Origin: Anaerolineales bacterium UBA2232 | Lineage (GTDB): Bacteria; Chloroflexota; Anaerolineae; UBA2200 | Length of the DNA stretch: 18,322 nt | Direction: 5' to 3' | NCBI GenBank assembly: GCA_002348045.1 | Contig: DDYO01000015.1 | Span: 1 to 18,322, forward strand | Part shown: one piece after another, positions 1 through 7,151 of the stretch | Layout: each line of letters starts with the position of its first letter | How positions within the stretch are numbered: position 1 is the first letter of the stretch | Notes under the pieces: generated by a model | Told to the model about the DNA's origin: nothing | Seen by the model: only the letters and a program-made list of their open reading frames with translations | The model's database searches: none | Program-made: the position numbers and the translations under genes

Positions 1-386
1 TCCTCTCCGTACGCCTGGTCAACGCCGGCGAACTTGATACTGGGGTACTTTTTCGCCATCGCCACGGTCGCATCACCGATCATGTAACCAACGGTGATGA
101 TGACATCGTACTTCTCCGTGGCAAACTGCTCAATGTTCTTCTCATAGTCCGTCGGAGCGAGCGTCTCGATGAAGGCGCTGTCAAGTCCGAACTCTGTCAC
201 TGCCTGCATCATACCCTTGTACGCGAACTCGTTGAACGTGCCATCGTTGACCTTGCCCACGTCCGTAACTAAGCCGACCTTCATCTTCTTCGGGGCCGGC
301 GTCGGGGTCGGCGCTGGCGCGCAGGCGACAACCAGCAGAGCAACCACCAACAGCAAGCTGACGACCACCATCCTTCTTCGGTTCAT
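1..386 (-). CDS. BMP-family (PnrA/Med-like) ABC transporter substrate-binding lipoprotein, C-terminus beyond window
   Basis: Partial gene: the ATG is at 386-384 and the frame is open to the left edge, giving about 128 residues. A purine-rich Shine-Dalgarno (GGGAGGGTG) lies a few bases before the ATG. The protein starts MNRRRM, followed by a hydrophobic stretch and a lipobox ending LLVVAC (Cys22), so it should be a lipid-anchored extracytoplasmic protein. A Pro/Thr/Ala linker (CAPAPTPTPAP) follows, a style common in Chloroflexota lipoproteins. The mature domain opens KVGLVTDVGKVNDGTFNE and continues FAYKGMMQAV. This matches the start of the Basic Membrane Protein family (PF02608), whose members bind nucleosides or related solutes for ABC import. 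The later segment YDVIITVGYMIGDATVAMAKKYP fits the same fold. The ligand cannot be predicted. Transporter permease and ATPase genes would be expected to the left, outside the window. Confidence 0.85.
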   Translation of the reverse strand, partial: MNRRRMVVVSLLLVVALLVVACAPAPTPTPAPKKMKVGLVTDVGKVNDGTFNEFAYKGMMQAVTEFGLDSAFIETLAPTDYEKNIEQFATEKYDVIITVGYMIGDATVAMAKKYPSIKFAGVDQAYGE

Positions 387-535
387 CTCTTCACCCTCCC
401 AGGTTTTGATGCACCTTTGTCAAGCCAAGCGGTGTCAGCTGGGTATCGCAGCTCTCCAAACCGCTCCGCCACGCTCTCCCCGCAAACCCGCTGGCTTCCA
501 ACAGGTCAAACGAGCTTCTTCGTCTCGTCTGCCCT

Positions 536-564
536 ACTATAGCACCAGCCACAAAAGCACGCAA
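536..564 (-). promoter_or_regulatory. Candidate promoter for the BMP lipoprotein gene
   Basis: On the minus strand TTGCGT (564-559) is followed after 17 bases by TATAGT (541-536). A TG sits one base before the -10, making an extended -10 (TGCTATAGT). The predicted start, near 529, would give a leader of about 140 bases. The -35 is weak (3 of 6), so this rests mainly on the extended -10. Confidence 0.4.
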
Positions 565-813
565 ATCCTCGAAACAAGTCATCTTGACGAACTGCCAGCC
601 CAGCTGTCGTCTCTCTGATAGCGGTCCTCTCTGTCCAGGGCGCCAACACGACCGCGGCTACACGTACGCATACCATCGGTCACTTTGCCACCGTGCGGGA
701 CAGAATCGGGGTACGGGCAGCTGGAAACGATGGGGCCGGGAGGGAGTTTTGTTGGACAAATCTACGGCCAGGCTCACCGGCCCGACGGTACCACCAAGCA
801 GCTCGGCCACCGT

Positions 814-842
814 TTGCCTTTTCACCCAATTTATCCTATACT
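814..842 (+). promoter_or_regulatory. Promoter of the tRNA-Thr/tRNA-Tyr operon
   Basis: TTGCCT (814-819, 4 of 6 matches to the -35 consensus), a 17-base spacer, then TATACT (837-842, 5 of 6). The expected start, near 849, lies about 10 bases before the mature 5' end of tRNA-Thr. That is typical of a tRNA transcription unit. Confidence 0.65.
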
Positions 843-858
843 GCCAGCAGATTCCGCT

Positions 859-934
859 GCCTGAGTAGCTCAGCCGGCAGAGCAACCGCCTTGTAAGTGG
901 TCGGTCGGGGGTTCGATTCCCCCCTCAGGCTCCA
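859..934 (+). tRNA. tRNA-Thr (anticodon TGT)
   Basis: Complete cloverleaf. The acceptor stem GCCTGAG (859-865) pairs with CTCAGGC (924-930). The D stem is GCTC/GAGC (868-871/880-883). The anticodon stem ACCGC/GTGGT encloses the loop CTTGTAA with anticodon TGT at 892-894, which reads ACA. The T stem GGGGG/CCCCC encloses TTCGATT. The discriminator is T931 and the 3' CCA is encoded (932-934). It is the first gene of a two-tRNA operon. Confidence 0.95.
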
Positions 935-998
935 GTCTCTCGGAAAGAGAGGCTCCAGTCTCTCCAAGGGAGAGGCACTGGTCTCCGCTGAGCGGAGG
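928..998 (+). repeat. Three tandem 23-bp hairpin-forming repeats between the two tRNAs
   Basis: Units start at 928, 951 and 974, an exact 23-base period. The first 13 bases, GGCTCCAGTCTCT, are identical in units 1 and 2 and degenerate in unit 3 (GGCACTGGTCTCC). Unit 1 starts inside the 3' end of tRNA-Thr, including its CCA. Each unit folds: CTCTC/GAGAG (937-941/947-951), CTCTCC/GGAGAG (960-965/969-974) and CTCCGC/GCGGAG (983-988/992-997). The stem bases differ between units but stay paired, which suggests the structure matters in RNA. Unit 2 can extend further through CCAGT (955-959) with ACTGG (977-981). The role is unknown. Precursor processing or transcript protection between the tRNAs is plausible. 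Confidence 0.8.
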
Positions 999-1005
999 CG
1001 CACGT

Positions 1006-1087
1006 GGGCAGGTAGCGAAGTGGCCAAACGCGGCTGACTGTAAATCAGCTGGCTCCGCCTTCGGTGGTTCGAATCCGCCCCTGCCCA
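1006..1087 (+). tRNA. tRNA-Tyr (anticodon GTA)
   Basis: Class II tRNA with a long variable arm. The acceptor stem GGGCAGG (1006-1012) pairs with CCTGCCC (1080-1086), and the discriminator is A1087. The anticodon stem GCTGA/TCAGC encloses CTGTAAA with GTA at 1040-1042. The T stem GGTGG/CCGCC has one G-U pair and encloses TTCGAAT. The genome has CCT after the discriminator, so the 3' CCA is not encoded, in contrast to the upstream tRNA-Thr. It probably shares a transcript with tRNA-Thr across the hairpin repeats. Confidence 0.95.
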
Positions 1088-1097
1088 CCTCATCGAA

Positions 1098-1135
1098 AGA
1101 CCGCCTGCTCCAGGCTTGGCCTGAGCAGGCGGTCT
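1098..1135. terminator. Strong inverted repeat, likely bidirectional terminator between the tRNA operon and era
   Basis: A perfect 13-bp stem, AGACCGCCTGCTC (1098-1110) with GAGCAGGCGGTCT (1123-1135), encloses a smaller AGGC/GCCT helix. It follows tRNA-Tyr by 10 bases and lies about 80 bases beyond the era stop codon on the other strand. The T tracts are short and interrupted on both strands. It would therefore serve convergent units as a moderate terminator or as a 3'-end stabiliser. Confidence 0.7.
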
Positions 1136-1213
1136 CTGTTCATCTCTGCGCCCATGTCCCCATGGGAAGGCGCCTCATCCACTGCACCAGCAGTGATGAC
1201 GGATCTCTTGCGG

Positions 1214-2137
1214 TCAGTCCTGGTAGCCCACATTGCGCAGGGATGACTCATCCCGACGCCATTTGGGCCTGACCTTCACCCACAATTCCAGGTAGACCCG
1301 GGTGCCCAGCTCCTTTTCGATCTCCGCCCTCGCGGCTGCGCCGATGCGTTTTAGCATGGCCCCTTTGGCGCCAATGACGATGCCCTTCTGGGACTCTCTT
1401 TCCACGTAGATCGTCGCTCCGATGTACGTGGGGCTTGCCTCTCGCTCCTTGAACTCATCAACGGTAACGGCCACCGCATGGGGCACTTCCTGCTGGAGCA
1501 AGCGCAGGGCCTGCTCGCGGACGAGCTCGCCACACAGAAACCTCTCGTTGACATCGGTTACCTGGCCCTCGGGAAAATACCTTGGGCCCAGGGGCAGCCG
1601 CGCCACAATCATCGCCTGCAGCTTGTCCATGTTGTGACCGAGGCTGGCGCTCGTCATCATCCAGTCATCAAAGTCGCCCAAGGCCCGGTAGCCTTCGACG
1701 TGGTCCTGCACTCGGTCGGGCCTCAACAGATCCATCTTGTTCATGACCAGCAGAGTGGGAGCTCGGCCGCTCTTGCCCACATGGTCCGCAGCCAACTGGT
1801 CCTCAGCCCCCGGCGGGACGCTGCCATCCACGACCAGGAGCACCACGTCAGCGTCGGGCACCGCCTTGCGCGCCGTGTCCACCATGTACTCGCCCAGCTT
1901 GTGCGAGGGTCGATGCATCCCTGGAGTATCAATGAATACGATTTGCGCCTCAGGTTGGGTCAGAACCCCCAGAATTCGGTTGCGCGTGGTCTGGGGTTTG
2001 TCCGACACGATGGCAACCTTTTGTCCCACAAATCGATTCACCAACGTGGACTTGCCCACGTTCGGTCGACCTATCACCGCCACAAAGCCCGAACGATGGT
2101 CCGGCGGCACAAGGGATTCCATAACTTGCTCATCCAT
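1214..2137 (-). CDS. era: GTPase Era
   Basis: Ras-like GTPase that binds the 3' end of 16S rRNA and helps 30S maturation in the cytoplasm. The G motifs appear in order: GRPNVGKST near residue 23, QTTRNR (switch I), DTPGMH near residue 70, NKMDL near residue 133, and SAS. The C-terminal part is a KH domain (GIVIGAKGAMLKRIG), followed by the characteristic LELWVKVRPKWR segment. It has about 307 residues, normal for Era. I chose ATG at 2137-2135, two bases after the upstream stop, with GGCGGG a suitable distance before it. A TTG at 2143, two codons upstream, overlaps that stop and is an alternative. It is the last gene of the ttuB-ttuA-yhhQ-era unit, consistent with the RNA theme of the operon. 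Confidence 0.95.
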   Translation of the reverse strand: MDEQVMESLVPPDHRSGFVAVIGRPNVGKSTLVNRFVGQKVAIVSDKPQTTRNRILGVLTQPEAQIVFIDTPGMHRPSHKLGEYMVDTARKAVPDADVVLLVVDGSVPPGAEDQLAADHVGKSGRAPTLLVMNKMDLLRPDRVQDHVEGYRALGDFDDWMMTSASLGHNMDKLQAMIVARLPLGPRYFPEGQVTDVNERFLCGELVREQALRLLQQEVPHAVAVTVDEFKEREASPTYIGATIYVERESQKGIVIGAKGAMLKRIGAAARAEIEKELGTRVYLELWVKVRPKWRRDESSLRNVGYQD

Positions 2138-2139
2138 GG

Positions 2140-2841
2140 TCAACCCGCCTGAATCCGAAAGGGATTAAAGTCCGTGTCCCGATCAAAGTGGTCCTCGTTC
2201 TCGACCCTCTTCAAATAGTTCGACAGGGCGTAGGTGGCCGGGGTCGCCAGCGTCTCCACGCCAACCTTGAACACATAGTTGGAGATGATCACAGTTGATA
2301 GGAGCGCGGACGGAAGTGCTCCCCAGAAAGCGATCAGAACGAAAAGGATCGTATCGACGCCCTCTCCCACCAAAGTGGAACCGATGGTCCTGGTCCAGAG
2401 CCAGCGGCCGCCGGTGGCGACCTTCATGCGCGCCAGAACGTACGAGTTGGAGAACTCGCCCGCAAAGTAGGCCACAAGGCTGCCCAGCACTATGCGCGGA
2501 GTGACGCCGAGAATGGTCAGATAGGCTGCCTGGCCGTCCCAACCCGGCGCTGGCGGCAAGGTGCCGACGATCGCGAGGGTCACTGCCATCAGGGCCGCAC
2601 AGGCAAACCCGGTCCAAATCACCCGCCGAGACCTGCCGTAGCCGTACACCTCGGTCAGGATATCGCCAAAGATGTAGCTCACCGGAAACAGGATCGTGCC
2701 CCCGTCGAAGGTGAAGGGCCCCAGTTCCAGGATCTTGGCGGAGGCCACGTTGCTGATAAGAAGTACCGCCACAAAGAGAGCCATGACCTGGTCAAAGTGA
2801 CGATATGCTTTTCGGGGAGTGGAAGTTTGGCCAGACTGCAC
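2140..2841 (-). CDS. yhhQ: Queuosine precursor transporter (YhhQ/QPTR, DUF165 family)
   Basis: Integral membrane protein of the Vut_1/DUF165 family (PF02592), which imports queuine or preQ precursors for the queuosine modification of tRNA anticodons. I see about six hydrophobic segments. Family-type motifs include SNVASAKI near the start, FPVSYIFGDILTEVYGYGR, GEFSNSYVLARMK and GSTLVGEGVDT. The frame is open further upstream, but that would overlap ttuA by almost 150 bases. GTG at 2841-2839 is preceded by GAGGA about 10 bases away and gives 233 residues. GTG at 2850 is closer to the same site and less likely. The short hydrophilic N-terminus precedes the first membrane helix. It sits in a tRNA-modification operon, 13 bases after ttuA, and its stop lies next to the era start. 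Confidence 0.88.
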   Translation of the reverse strand: MQSGQTSTPRKAYRHFDQVMALFVAVLLISNVASAKILELGPFTFDGGTILFPVSYIFGDILTEVYGYGRSRRVIWTGFACAALMAVTLAIVGTLPPAPGWDGQAAYLTILGVTPRIVLGSLVAYFAGEFSNSYVLARMKVATGGRWLWTRTIGSTLVGEGVDTILFVLIAFWGALPSALLSTVIISNYVFKVGVETLATPATYALSNYLKRVENEDHFDRDTDFNPFRIQAG

Positions 2842-2854
2842 TGTACTCACTTCC

Positions 2855-3814
2855 TCAGTCAAGCTCCGAAACTCCAATCTGTTCCTGAGCAGTCTCATCC
2901 TCAACATGAGCGCTCCACAGCCGGCAGAAAGCACAGGTCCCTGGTGCGGTAGTCGGCTGTCCACAGACCTCGCAGGTCCCCATTGTTCGTTCGGGCTCAC
3001 GCGAAGGCACCAGGCGGCCTTCGTCCCGGGCTTTGAGGAAAGTCAGGTAGTACATCTGCTTCGCCCCTGGAGAAAACTCCTCCAGCTGGTCCAGCAGACC
3101 CTTGTAAAAGATGGTGGTTGCGCCCCGAGCGTGAGGGCACTCCTCATAGATATAGTCAATGCCGCTCAGAATAGCGTAGGCAGCCATCTCCCGCTCGTAC
3201 ATGCGGACCAACGGCCTGATCTTGCGGGCCAGGCGCAGGTGTGATGCAGGCAGGACTGGCGCCTGCCGCGCCAAATAACCCGTTGCCCACCTCAAGCTGT
3301 TCTGCAGCAGGATGGCCGCCTCATCATCGAGATTATGTCCCGTTGCCAAGGCAGCGTACCCGCCATCGCACGATACCTGGTTCAACGCATGGCGCTTGAC
3401 CAGCCCACAAGTCGCGCACGTGCTCCTGCCACGCTTCTGTCTGACAATTTCGGGTATACTCTGTCCACACTCGGTCCTGACATCGTAGACGTGATAGGAC
3501 AGATTGTGCGCCCCAGCAAACTGGGCCACCTTCTCCTGAGACACATCTGAGTAGCGTCCATCTGGAATTCCCAGGTTGATGTAGATCCCGTCCGCGGTGT
3601 AGCCCAGCCGCTGCAGGATCTGCCACAGGCTCAGGCTATCCTTGCCCCCCGAGACCGCGACCAGCACCTTTTCGCCTGGTGCGATCATCTTGTACTTTTC
3701 GATGGTGCGCTGCACCTGAGCCGGCACCCACTCCAGAAAGCAATTCTGGCACAAGGCCAGGCGGTGTTGGCGCATGTTGATCACCGCAGGGGTCCCGCAC
3801 TTGCGACACCTCAC
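2855..3814 (-). CDS. ttuA: TtuA-family tRNA 2-thiouridine synthetase (position 54)
   Basis: An ATP-PPi-loop sulfurtransferase. TtuA adenylates ribothymidine-54 of tRNA and transfers sulfur from thiocarboxylated TtuB to make 5-methyl-2-thiouridine, which raises tRNA thermostability. Visible parts are an N-terminal zinc ribbon (C3, C6, C22, C25), the PP-loop SGGKDS at residues 55-60, and Cys133/Cys136/Cys226, which match the three ligands of the catalytic [4Fe-4S] cluster in this family. TGHNLDDEA lies at about 158-166, and a second zinc ribbon at C281, C284, C294, C297. At 319 residues it is the usual length. The GTG start at 3814 follows GGAGG with an 8-base spacing. TtuB is encoded immediately upstream, which favours TtuA over the related TtcA (C32 thiolation), as does the double zinc-ribbon architecture. 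Confidence 0.9.
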   Translation of the reverse strand: MRCRKCGTPAVINMRQHRLALCQNCFLEWVPAQVQRTIEKYKMIAPGEKVLVAVSGGKDSLSLWQILQRLGYTADGIYINLGIPDGRYSDVSQEKVAQFAGAHNLSYHVYDVRTECGQSIPEIVRQKRGRSTCATCGLVKRHALNQVSCDGGYAALATGHNLDDEAAILLQNSLRWATGYLARQAPVLPASHLRLARKIRPLVRMYEREMAAYAILSGIDYIYEECPHARGATTIFYKGLLDQLEEFSPGAKQMYYLTFLKARDEGRLVPSREPERTMGTCEVCGQPTTAPGTCAFCRLWSAHVEDETAQEQIGVSELD

Positions 3815-3862
3815 GACGCTGGCCTCCAGCTCGCTGATCTGTCAACTAGCTTACACATGCCA

Positions 3863-4051
3863 CTATCCCCCCGAGACCACTGCGATCAGCTGAACGGTAT
3901 CAGTGGGCTCCACTATCAAGTCGTCGGTCATGAGCTTGCCGTCACGGATGCCCAGCACCGCATCGGGTCTCAGGCCGACCTTCTTGATGGCATCCCTCAG
4001 GGTCATCCTGCCATCAAGTTCATAGACCTTGTCACGGTAAACAATCTTCAC
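3863..4051 (-). CDS. ttuB: TtuB-like ubiquitin-fold sulfur carrier (MoaD/ThiS family)
   Basis: A 62-residue beta-grasp protein ending in Val-Ser-Gly-Gly, the C-terminus that is adenylated and converted to a thiocarboxylate in MoaD/ThiS/TtuB sulfur carriers. Sequence features of the fold include the MTLRDAIKKVGL helix and the TDTVQLIAVVSGG terminal strand. The GTG start at 4051 is preceded by AAAGGA with about 7 bases of spacing. It is the first gene after a good promoter and lies 48 bases before ttuA, so it is best read as the dedicated sulfur donor of TtuA. ThiS or MoaD function is possible by sequence alone but is not supported by neighbours. No activating E1-like gene (TtuC) is in the window. 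Confidence 0.85.
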   Translation of the reverse strand: MKIVYRDKVYELDGRMTLRDAIKKVGLRPDAVLGIRDGKLMTDDLIVEPTDTVQLIAVVSGG

Positions 4052-4102
4052 CAGAACGTCCTTTGTTTGATCTTGGGCTGTACACGGGACAGCCTCCGCT
4101 TC

Positions 4103-4131
4103 ATTCTATCCCACTGGCTGGGGAAGGTCAA
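4103..4131 (-). promoter_or_regulatory. Promoter of the ttuB-ttuA-yhhQ-era operon
   Basis: TTGACC (4131-4126, 5 of 6) and TAGAAT (4108-4103, 5 of 6) are separated by exactly 17 bases on the minus strand. The predicted start, near 4096, gives a leader of about 45 bases before the ttuB GTG. Confidence 0.75.
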
Positions 4132-4156
4132 TGACAGACTACCTCAAAATGCACAA

Positions 4157-4176
4157 GGGGGCCAGGATCGGCCCCC
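4157..4176 (-). terminator. Terminator downstream of the malic enzyme gene
   Basis: GGGGGCC (4176-4170 on the minus strand) pairs with GGCCCCC (4163-4157) around a six-base loop, followed on the minus strand by an imperfect T-rich stretch (TTGTGCATTTT). It lies about 90 bases after the malic enzyme stop and just upstream of the ttuB promoter, the right place to separate the two units. A second, looser inverted repeat (CTGGAGA/TCTCCAG) lies between this hairpin and the stop codon. Confidence 0.65.
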
Positions 4177-4263
4177 TGTCGAGTGAATCCACTTTCACCA
4201 TGGGCGTGGTGGCCCTCCCTGCCTGGAGAGACGAGCAGTTCGGGCAGCATTCTCCAGCGGACC

Positions 4264-5616
4264 TCAGGCATCAGGGACTGCTTCGATCAACCCTTCCCGC
4301 ATCAGTAGCTCGATCTGTTCCCGGGCGGCCGAGATCGTCCGAGTGGCAGCGGCGTAGAGCTCCTCGCGAGTGACGGCCAGCCGGGCCACGCCTTGCTCCT
4401 GTGCTTTCATGGCCACGGCCACCGCTTCCCGCGGGAACACCTCCCACTCGTTCATCAGCGGAGCGATATAGTCCTCGTGGATACCCTTCTCCTCAGCGCA
4501 CTTGGCCAATTCGGCGGCGGCAGCCAAGCACATTTCGTCGGTGATCGTCCGAGCGCGGACGTCCAGGGCACCACGGAATATTCCTGGAAAGCCCAGGGAG
4601 TTGTTGAGCTGGTTCGGAAAGTCGGAGCGCCCCGTGCCGACGATGCGTGCGCCGGCCTCCTTGGCCTCCCATGGCCATATTTCCGGAACAGGGTTGGCGC
4701 AGGGAAAGACAACGGCATCATTGGCCATCGCCCTTATCCATTCAGGCTTGATGGTACCCGGACCCGGTCTGGCGAATCCAATGCAGACATCCATGCCCCG
4801 CAACGCTTCGGCAATGCCCCCCGTCCGACCCTCGGCATTGCTCTCCAAGCAGATTCGCCACTTGTCGGCATACTGCTCCAGCTGTTCCTCGACATCGTGC
4901 CGATTGCGGTGAAGGATGCCCCTTGAATCCACAGCGATCACATTAGCCATCGGCACACCACTTGCTCGCAATAGGCGAAGGGTTGCCACATTAGCCGCCC
5001 CAAATCCAACCAGCGCCACGCGAACATCGGCCATGCGCTTGCCCACGATCTTGAGGGCATTGATCAGGCCGGCCAGCAGCACGGTGGCGGTACCCTGTTG
5101 GTCATCATGCCAGACCGGGATCTGCATTTGCGGGTCGTTGCGCAAAGCGTCGAGGATGTAGAAGCACTTGGGTTGCGAAATGTCCTCCAGGTTGATGCCT
5201 CCAAAGCCCGGCTGGAGGAGCCGCACCGTACGCACAATCTCATTGGGGTCCTTGGTATCGAGGCAAATGGGGAAGGCATCCACCCCACCAAGATACTTGA
5301 AGATCAGCGCCTTGCCCTCCATCACCGGTAGACCGGCAGTGGGTCCGATGTCACCCAGGCCAAGAACGCGAGTCCCATCGGTCACGATGGCAATCGCATT
5401 GCCCTTGTTGGTGTATTCAAAGGCTTTCTCCGGGTCAGCCTGAATCGCCTTGCACGGGGCAGCAACGCCGGGCGTGTACCAGATGGCAAAGTCATCCAGA
5501 CTGCGCACCGGACACTTGGCCGTAATGGCAACTTTGCCGCGGTACACCGGATGCAGGCGAAGCGCCTCGGCCGAAGGCTTACTCGCTCTCGCGAGCAGTT
5601 CATCTACATTAGGCAT
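4264..5616 (-). CDS. NAD(P)-dependent malic enzyme
   Basis: Oxidative decarboxylation of malate to pyruvate and CO2 with reduction of NAD(P), in the cytoplasm. The 450-residue length is that of the short bacterial enzyme without a phosphotransacetylase domain. The catalytic Tyr is in WYTPGVA (Tyr47) and Lys102 in VMEGKALIFK. The divalent-metal residues are in NLEDI (Glu144, Asp145) and in WHDDQQGT (Asp171). The dinucleotide fold starts at GFGAAN (204-209). The ATG at 5616 has a strong GAGGAGG four bases away. It follows DUF1385 by 9 bases and is the last gene before the terminator, so it should be cotranscribed with rplU-rpmA-rpmE-tdk-yqhQ. The cofactor preference cannot be assigned reliably. 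I leave the symbol blank because maeA/maeB/ytsJ naming is inconsistent. Confidence 0.93.
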   Translation of the reverse strand: MPNVDELLARASKPSAEALRLHPVYRGKVAITAKCPVRSLDDFAIWYTPGVAAPCKAIQADPEKAFEYTNKGNAIAIVTDGTRVLGLGDIGPTAGLPVMEGKALIFKYLGGVDAFPICLDTKDPNEIVRTVRLLQPGFGGINLEDISQPKCFYILDALRNDPQMQIPVWHDDQQGTATVLLAGLINALKIVGKRMADVRVALVGFGAANVATLRLLRASGVPMANVIAVDSRGILHRNRHDVEEQLEQYADKWRICLESNAEGRTGGIAEALRGMDVCIGFARPGPGTIKPEWIRAMANDAVVFPCANPVPEIWPWEAKEAGARIVGTGRSDFPNQLNNSLGFPGIFRGALDVRARTITDEMCLAAAAELAKCAEEKGIHEDYIAPLMNEWEVFPREAVAVAMKAQEQGVARLAVTREELYAAATRTISAAREQIELLMREGLIEAVPDA

Positions 5617-5625
5617 TGTTCCTCC

Positions 5626-6534
5626 TCAGGGATTTACCGACTCATTGCCGGAAGCGCCGTTTGCCAACACTCCATCCTCCGTCAGCACGTATCGCAAAGC
5701 GGAAATGGCAACCTCGACCATCCCATCGTCGGGCTCCTCTGTGGTCAAGCGCTGCAGCGCCAGTCCGGGTGTCGAAATAGCCCGCACAACGGGGTGGTCA
5801 TGATAACGCGCCGTCAGTTTCATGAACTCGTAAGCGATTGCCGTCACCATCGGCACCAGTATCAGGCGCGACGCCAGCCGTACGGGCAGAGACGGTCGGC
5901 CGAAAAGGGACGACAGCAGCACGAAAACTACCAGAACGGTCAGCAGGAAACTAGTCCCGCAACGCAGGTGAGCCGTGCTGAAGCGCTGAACGGATTCAGG
6001 AGTGAGGGATACGCCGGCCTCGTAGGCATTAATGGTCTTGTGCTCTGCTCCATGATAGGCAAACACCCTGCGAATATCTGGCATTCTTCGAATGGCCACC
6101 AGATACGCAACAAAGAGCGCGAGTCGCAGCAGGCCCTCCACGAGATTGCCCAGTACACCCAAAGAAAGGTATCGATCCACCAGACCAACCAGAAAGGCGG
6201 GCGCAAGGACGAACAGGCCGATGCCCAAGGTCAGGGAAAGGGCGAGAGTGCCCCCCATCACCGCTCCACTCATCTGCTGGCCTTCGCCTTCCAACGACAC
6301 GTCGGCCGAATACATAAGGGCTTTGGTCCCCAATACCAGGCTGTCCCACAGCATGGTCAGCCCGCGCAGAAAAGGAAGCCGGCCCAGGAAGCTATTGTAC
6401 ACCCCTTGCGGGAGCGGCTCGCCGTGCACTTCGATGACTCCCGATGGCGCGCGAACCGCAATGGCCATGTGCCCCTTGCCCCGCATCATTACGCCCTCGA
6501 GAACTGCCTGCCCGCCGTAGTGTATCTCGCTCAC
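5626..6534 (-). CDS. DUF1385 (YqhQ-like) integral membrane protein
   Basis: Conserved membrane protein of poorly defined function. It opens with the family signature [14 protein letters not shown] near residues 6-19 and contains a second hallmark, [13 protein letters not shown], in the middle. Around these I see about four hydrophobic segments (for example [21 protein letters not shown] and [16 protein letters not shown]). I start it at GTG 6534, whose last two bases overlap the tdk stop codon (GTGA). The frame is open further upstream but would run into tdk. This gives 302 residues. In Firmicutes and relatives the family often sits between rpmE and prmC/prfA. Here the rpmE link is kept with tdk inserted, and the malic enzyme replaces the release-factor genes. 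Confidence 0.88.
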   Translation of the reverse strand: MSEIHYGGQAVLEGVMMRGKGHMAIAVRAPSGVIEVHGEPLPQGVYNSFLGRLPFLRGLTMLWDSLVLGTKALMYSADVSLEGEGQQMSGAVMGGTLALSLTLGIGLFVLAPAFLVGLVDRYLSLGVLGNLVEGLLRLALFVAYLVAIRRMPDIRRVFAYHGAEHKTINAYEAGVSLTPESVQRFSTAHLRCGTSFLLTVLVVFVLLSSLFGRPSLPVRLASRLILVPMVTAIAYEFMKLTARYHDHPVVRAISTPGLALQRLTTEEPDDGMVEVAISALRYVLTEDGVLANGASGNESVNP

Positions 6535-7124
6535 GACTGGTCCTTCGCAGCCGCCACCTGGTGACACATTCGGCAGCGCGCTTCGTAGCACTCTGAAGCG
6601 CCGACCCGGATCACCGGATCGTCAAAGGCCGCTGGCTTGCCGTCGATCAAGCGTTGCGTGCGGCTGGCCGGAGCGCCACACACTTGACAGATGGCCTGCA
6701 GCTTGTCCACCCGCTCCGCCTGCGCCATCAGCACCGGCATGGGTCCGAAGGGCTCACCCCGAAAGTCCGTGTCCAATCCCGCCACGATCACGCGGAGTCC
6801 CCGGTCAGCAAGCTCGCTGCAAACCTCGCAGATGTCCCAACCAAAGAACTGCGCCTCGTCAACAGCTACTACCTCGGTATCTGGTCGCAGGGCAGTCAGG
6901 ATTTCTCCGGCTTCCTCCACCGACATGGCGTCAAGCTGCGCCCCGCTATGCGCAGTGACCATCGCCGCCACGTAGCGAGTATCCAGGCGGGGCTTGAAGA
7001 CCTGCACAGACTGCCGAGCGATGGTGGCTCGTTTCACACGGCGGATCAGCTCCTCGGTCTTGCCCGAGAACATCGAACCACATACAACCTCAACCCAACC
7101 GCCATCGTAACGATGGTGCGCCAC
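6531..7124 (-). CDS. tdk: Thymidine kinase (type II)
   Basis: Phosphorylates thymidine to dTMP with ATP in the nucleotide salvage pathway. Visible parts are the P-loop GSMFSGKT (residues 16-23), the VDEAQFF motif with Asp89 and the catalytic Glu90, and the structural zinc ligands Cys146, Cys149, Cys184 and Cys187. YEARCRMCH forms the lasso region near the C-terminus. At 197 residues it is typical. The GTG start at 7124 follows AGGAGG by about 10 bases. It lies just downstream of a classical terminator hairpin that follows rpmE, with only about 27 bases between the T run and the start codon. Its transcription therefore probably depends on readthrough, or on an undetected promoter inside rpmE. 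It overlaps the next gene by 4 bases. Confidence 0.95.
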   Translation of the reverse strand: MAHHRYDGGWVEVVCGSMFSGKTEELIRRVKRATIARQSVQVFKPRLDTRYVAAMVTAHSGAQLDAMSVEEAGEILTALRPDTEVVAVDEAQFFGWDICEVCSELADRGLRVIVAGLDTDFRGEPFGPMPVLMAQAERVDKLQAICQVCGAPASRTQRLIDGKPAAFDDPVIRVGASECYEARCRMCHQVAAAKDQS

Positions 7125-7151
7125 GGTCGCCTGACCTCCTCACCGGACTGT

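Larger units (their letters stand above)
387..858. other. Intergenic region between the BMP gene and the tRNA pair
   Basis: I see no convincing protein gene here. Open frames on both strands have low-complexity or arginine/serine-rich translations and no family resemblance. The region separates divergent transcription: a candidate minus-strand promoter at 536-564 and a plus-strand tRNA promoter at 814-842. The minus-strand leader (about 387-529) can fold locally: AGCTG/CAGCT inside GCGGT/ACCGC, roughly positions 427-458. I could not match this to a known riboswitch. Confidence 0.5.

Noticed and set aside
387..470. Glycine-riboswitch-like fragments (GGAGAG followed by CACCG) in the BMP leader
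   Set aside because: The downstream aptamer core expected for glycine riboswitches is missing and the BMP family has no glycine link, so I consider the match accidental.
169..618. A plus-strand open frame of 149 codons over the BMP lipoprotein start
   Set aside because: It overlaps the recognisable lipoprotein in antisense, has no ribosome binding site that I can see, and its translation is low complexity.
836..1093. Minus-strand open frames across the two tRNA genes
   Set aside because: They are translations of tRNA antisense sequence. The cloverleaf structures fully explain this segment.
2855..3814. Reading the PP-loop enzyme as TtcA (tRNA C32 thiolation)
   Set aside because: The two zinc ribbons and the adjacent Gly-Gly sulfur-carrier gene point to TtuA instead.
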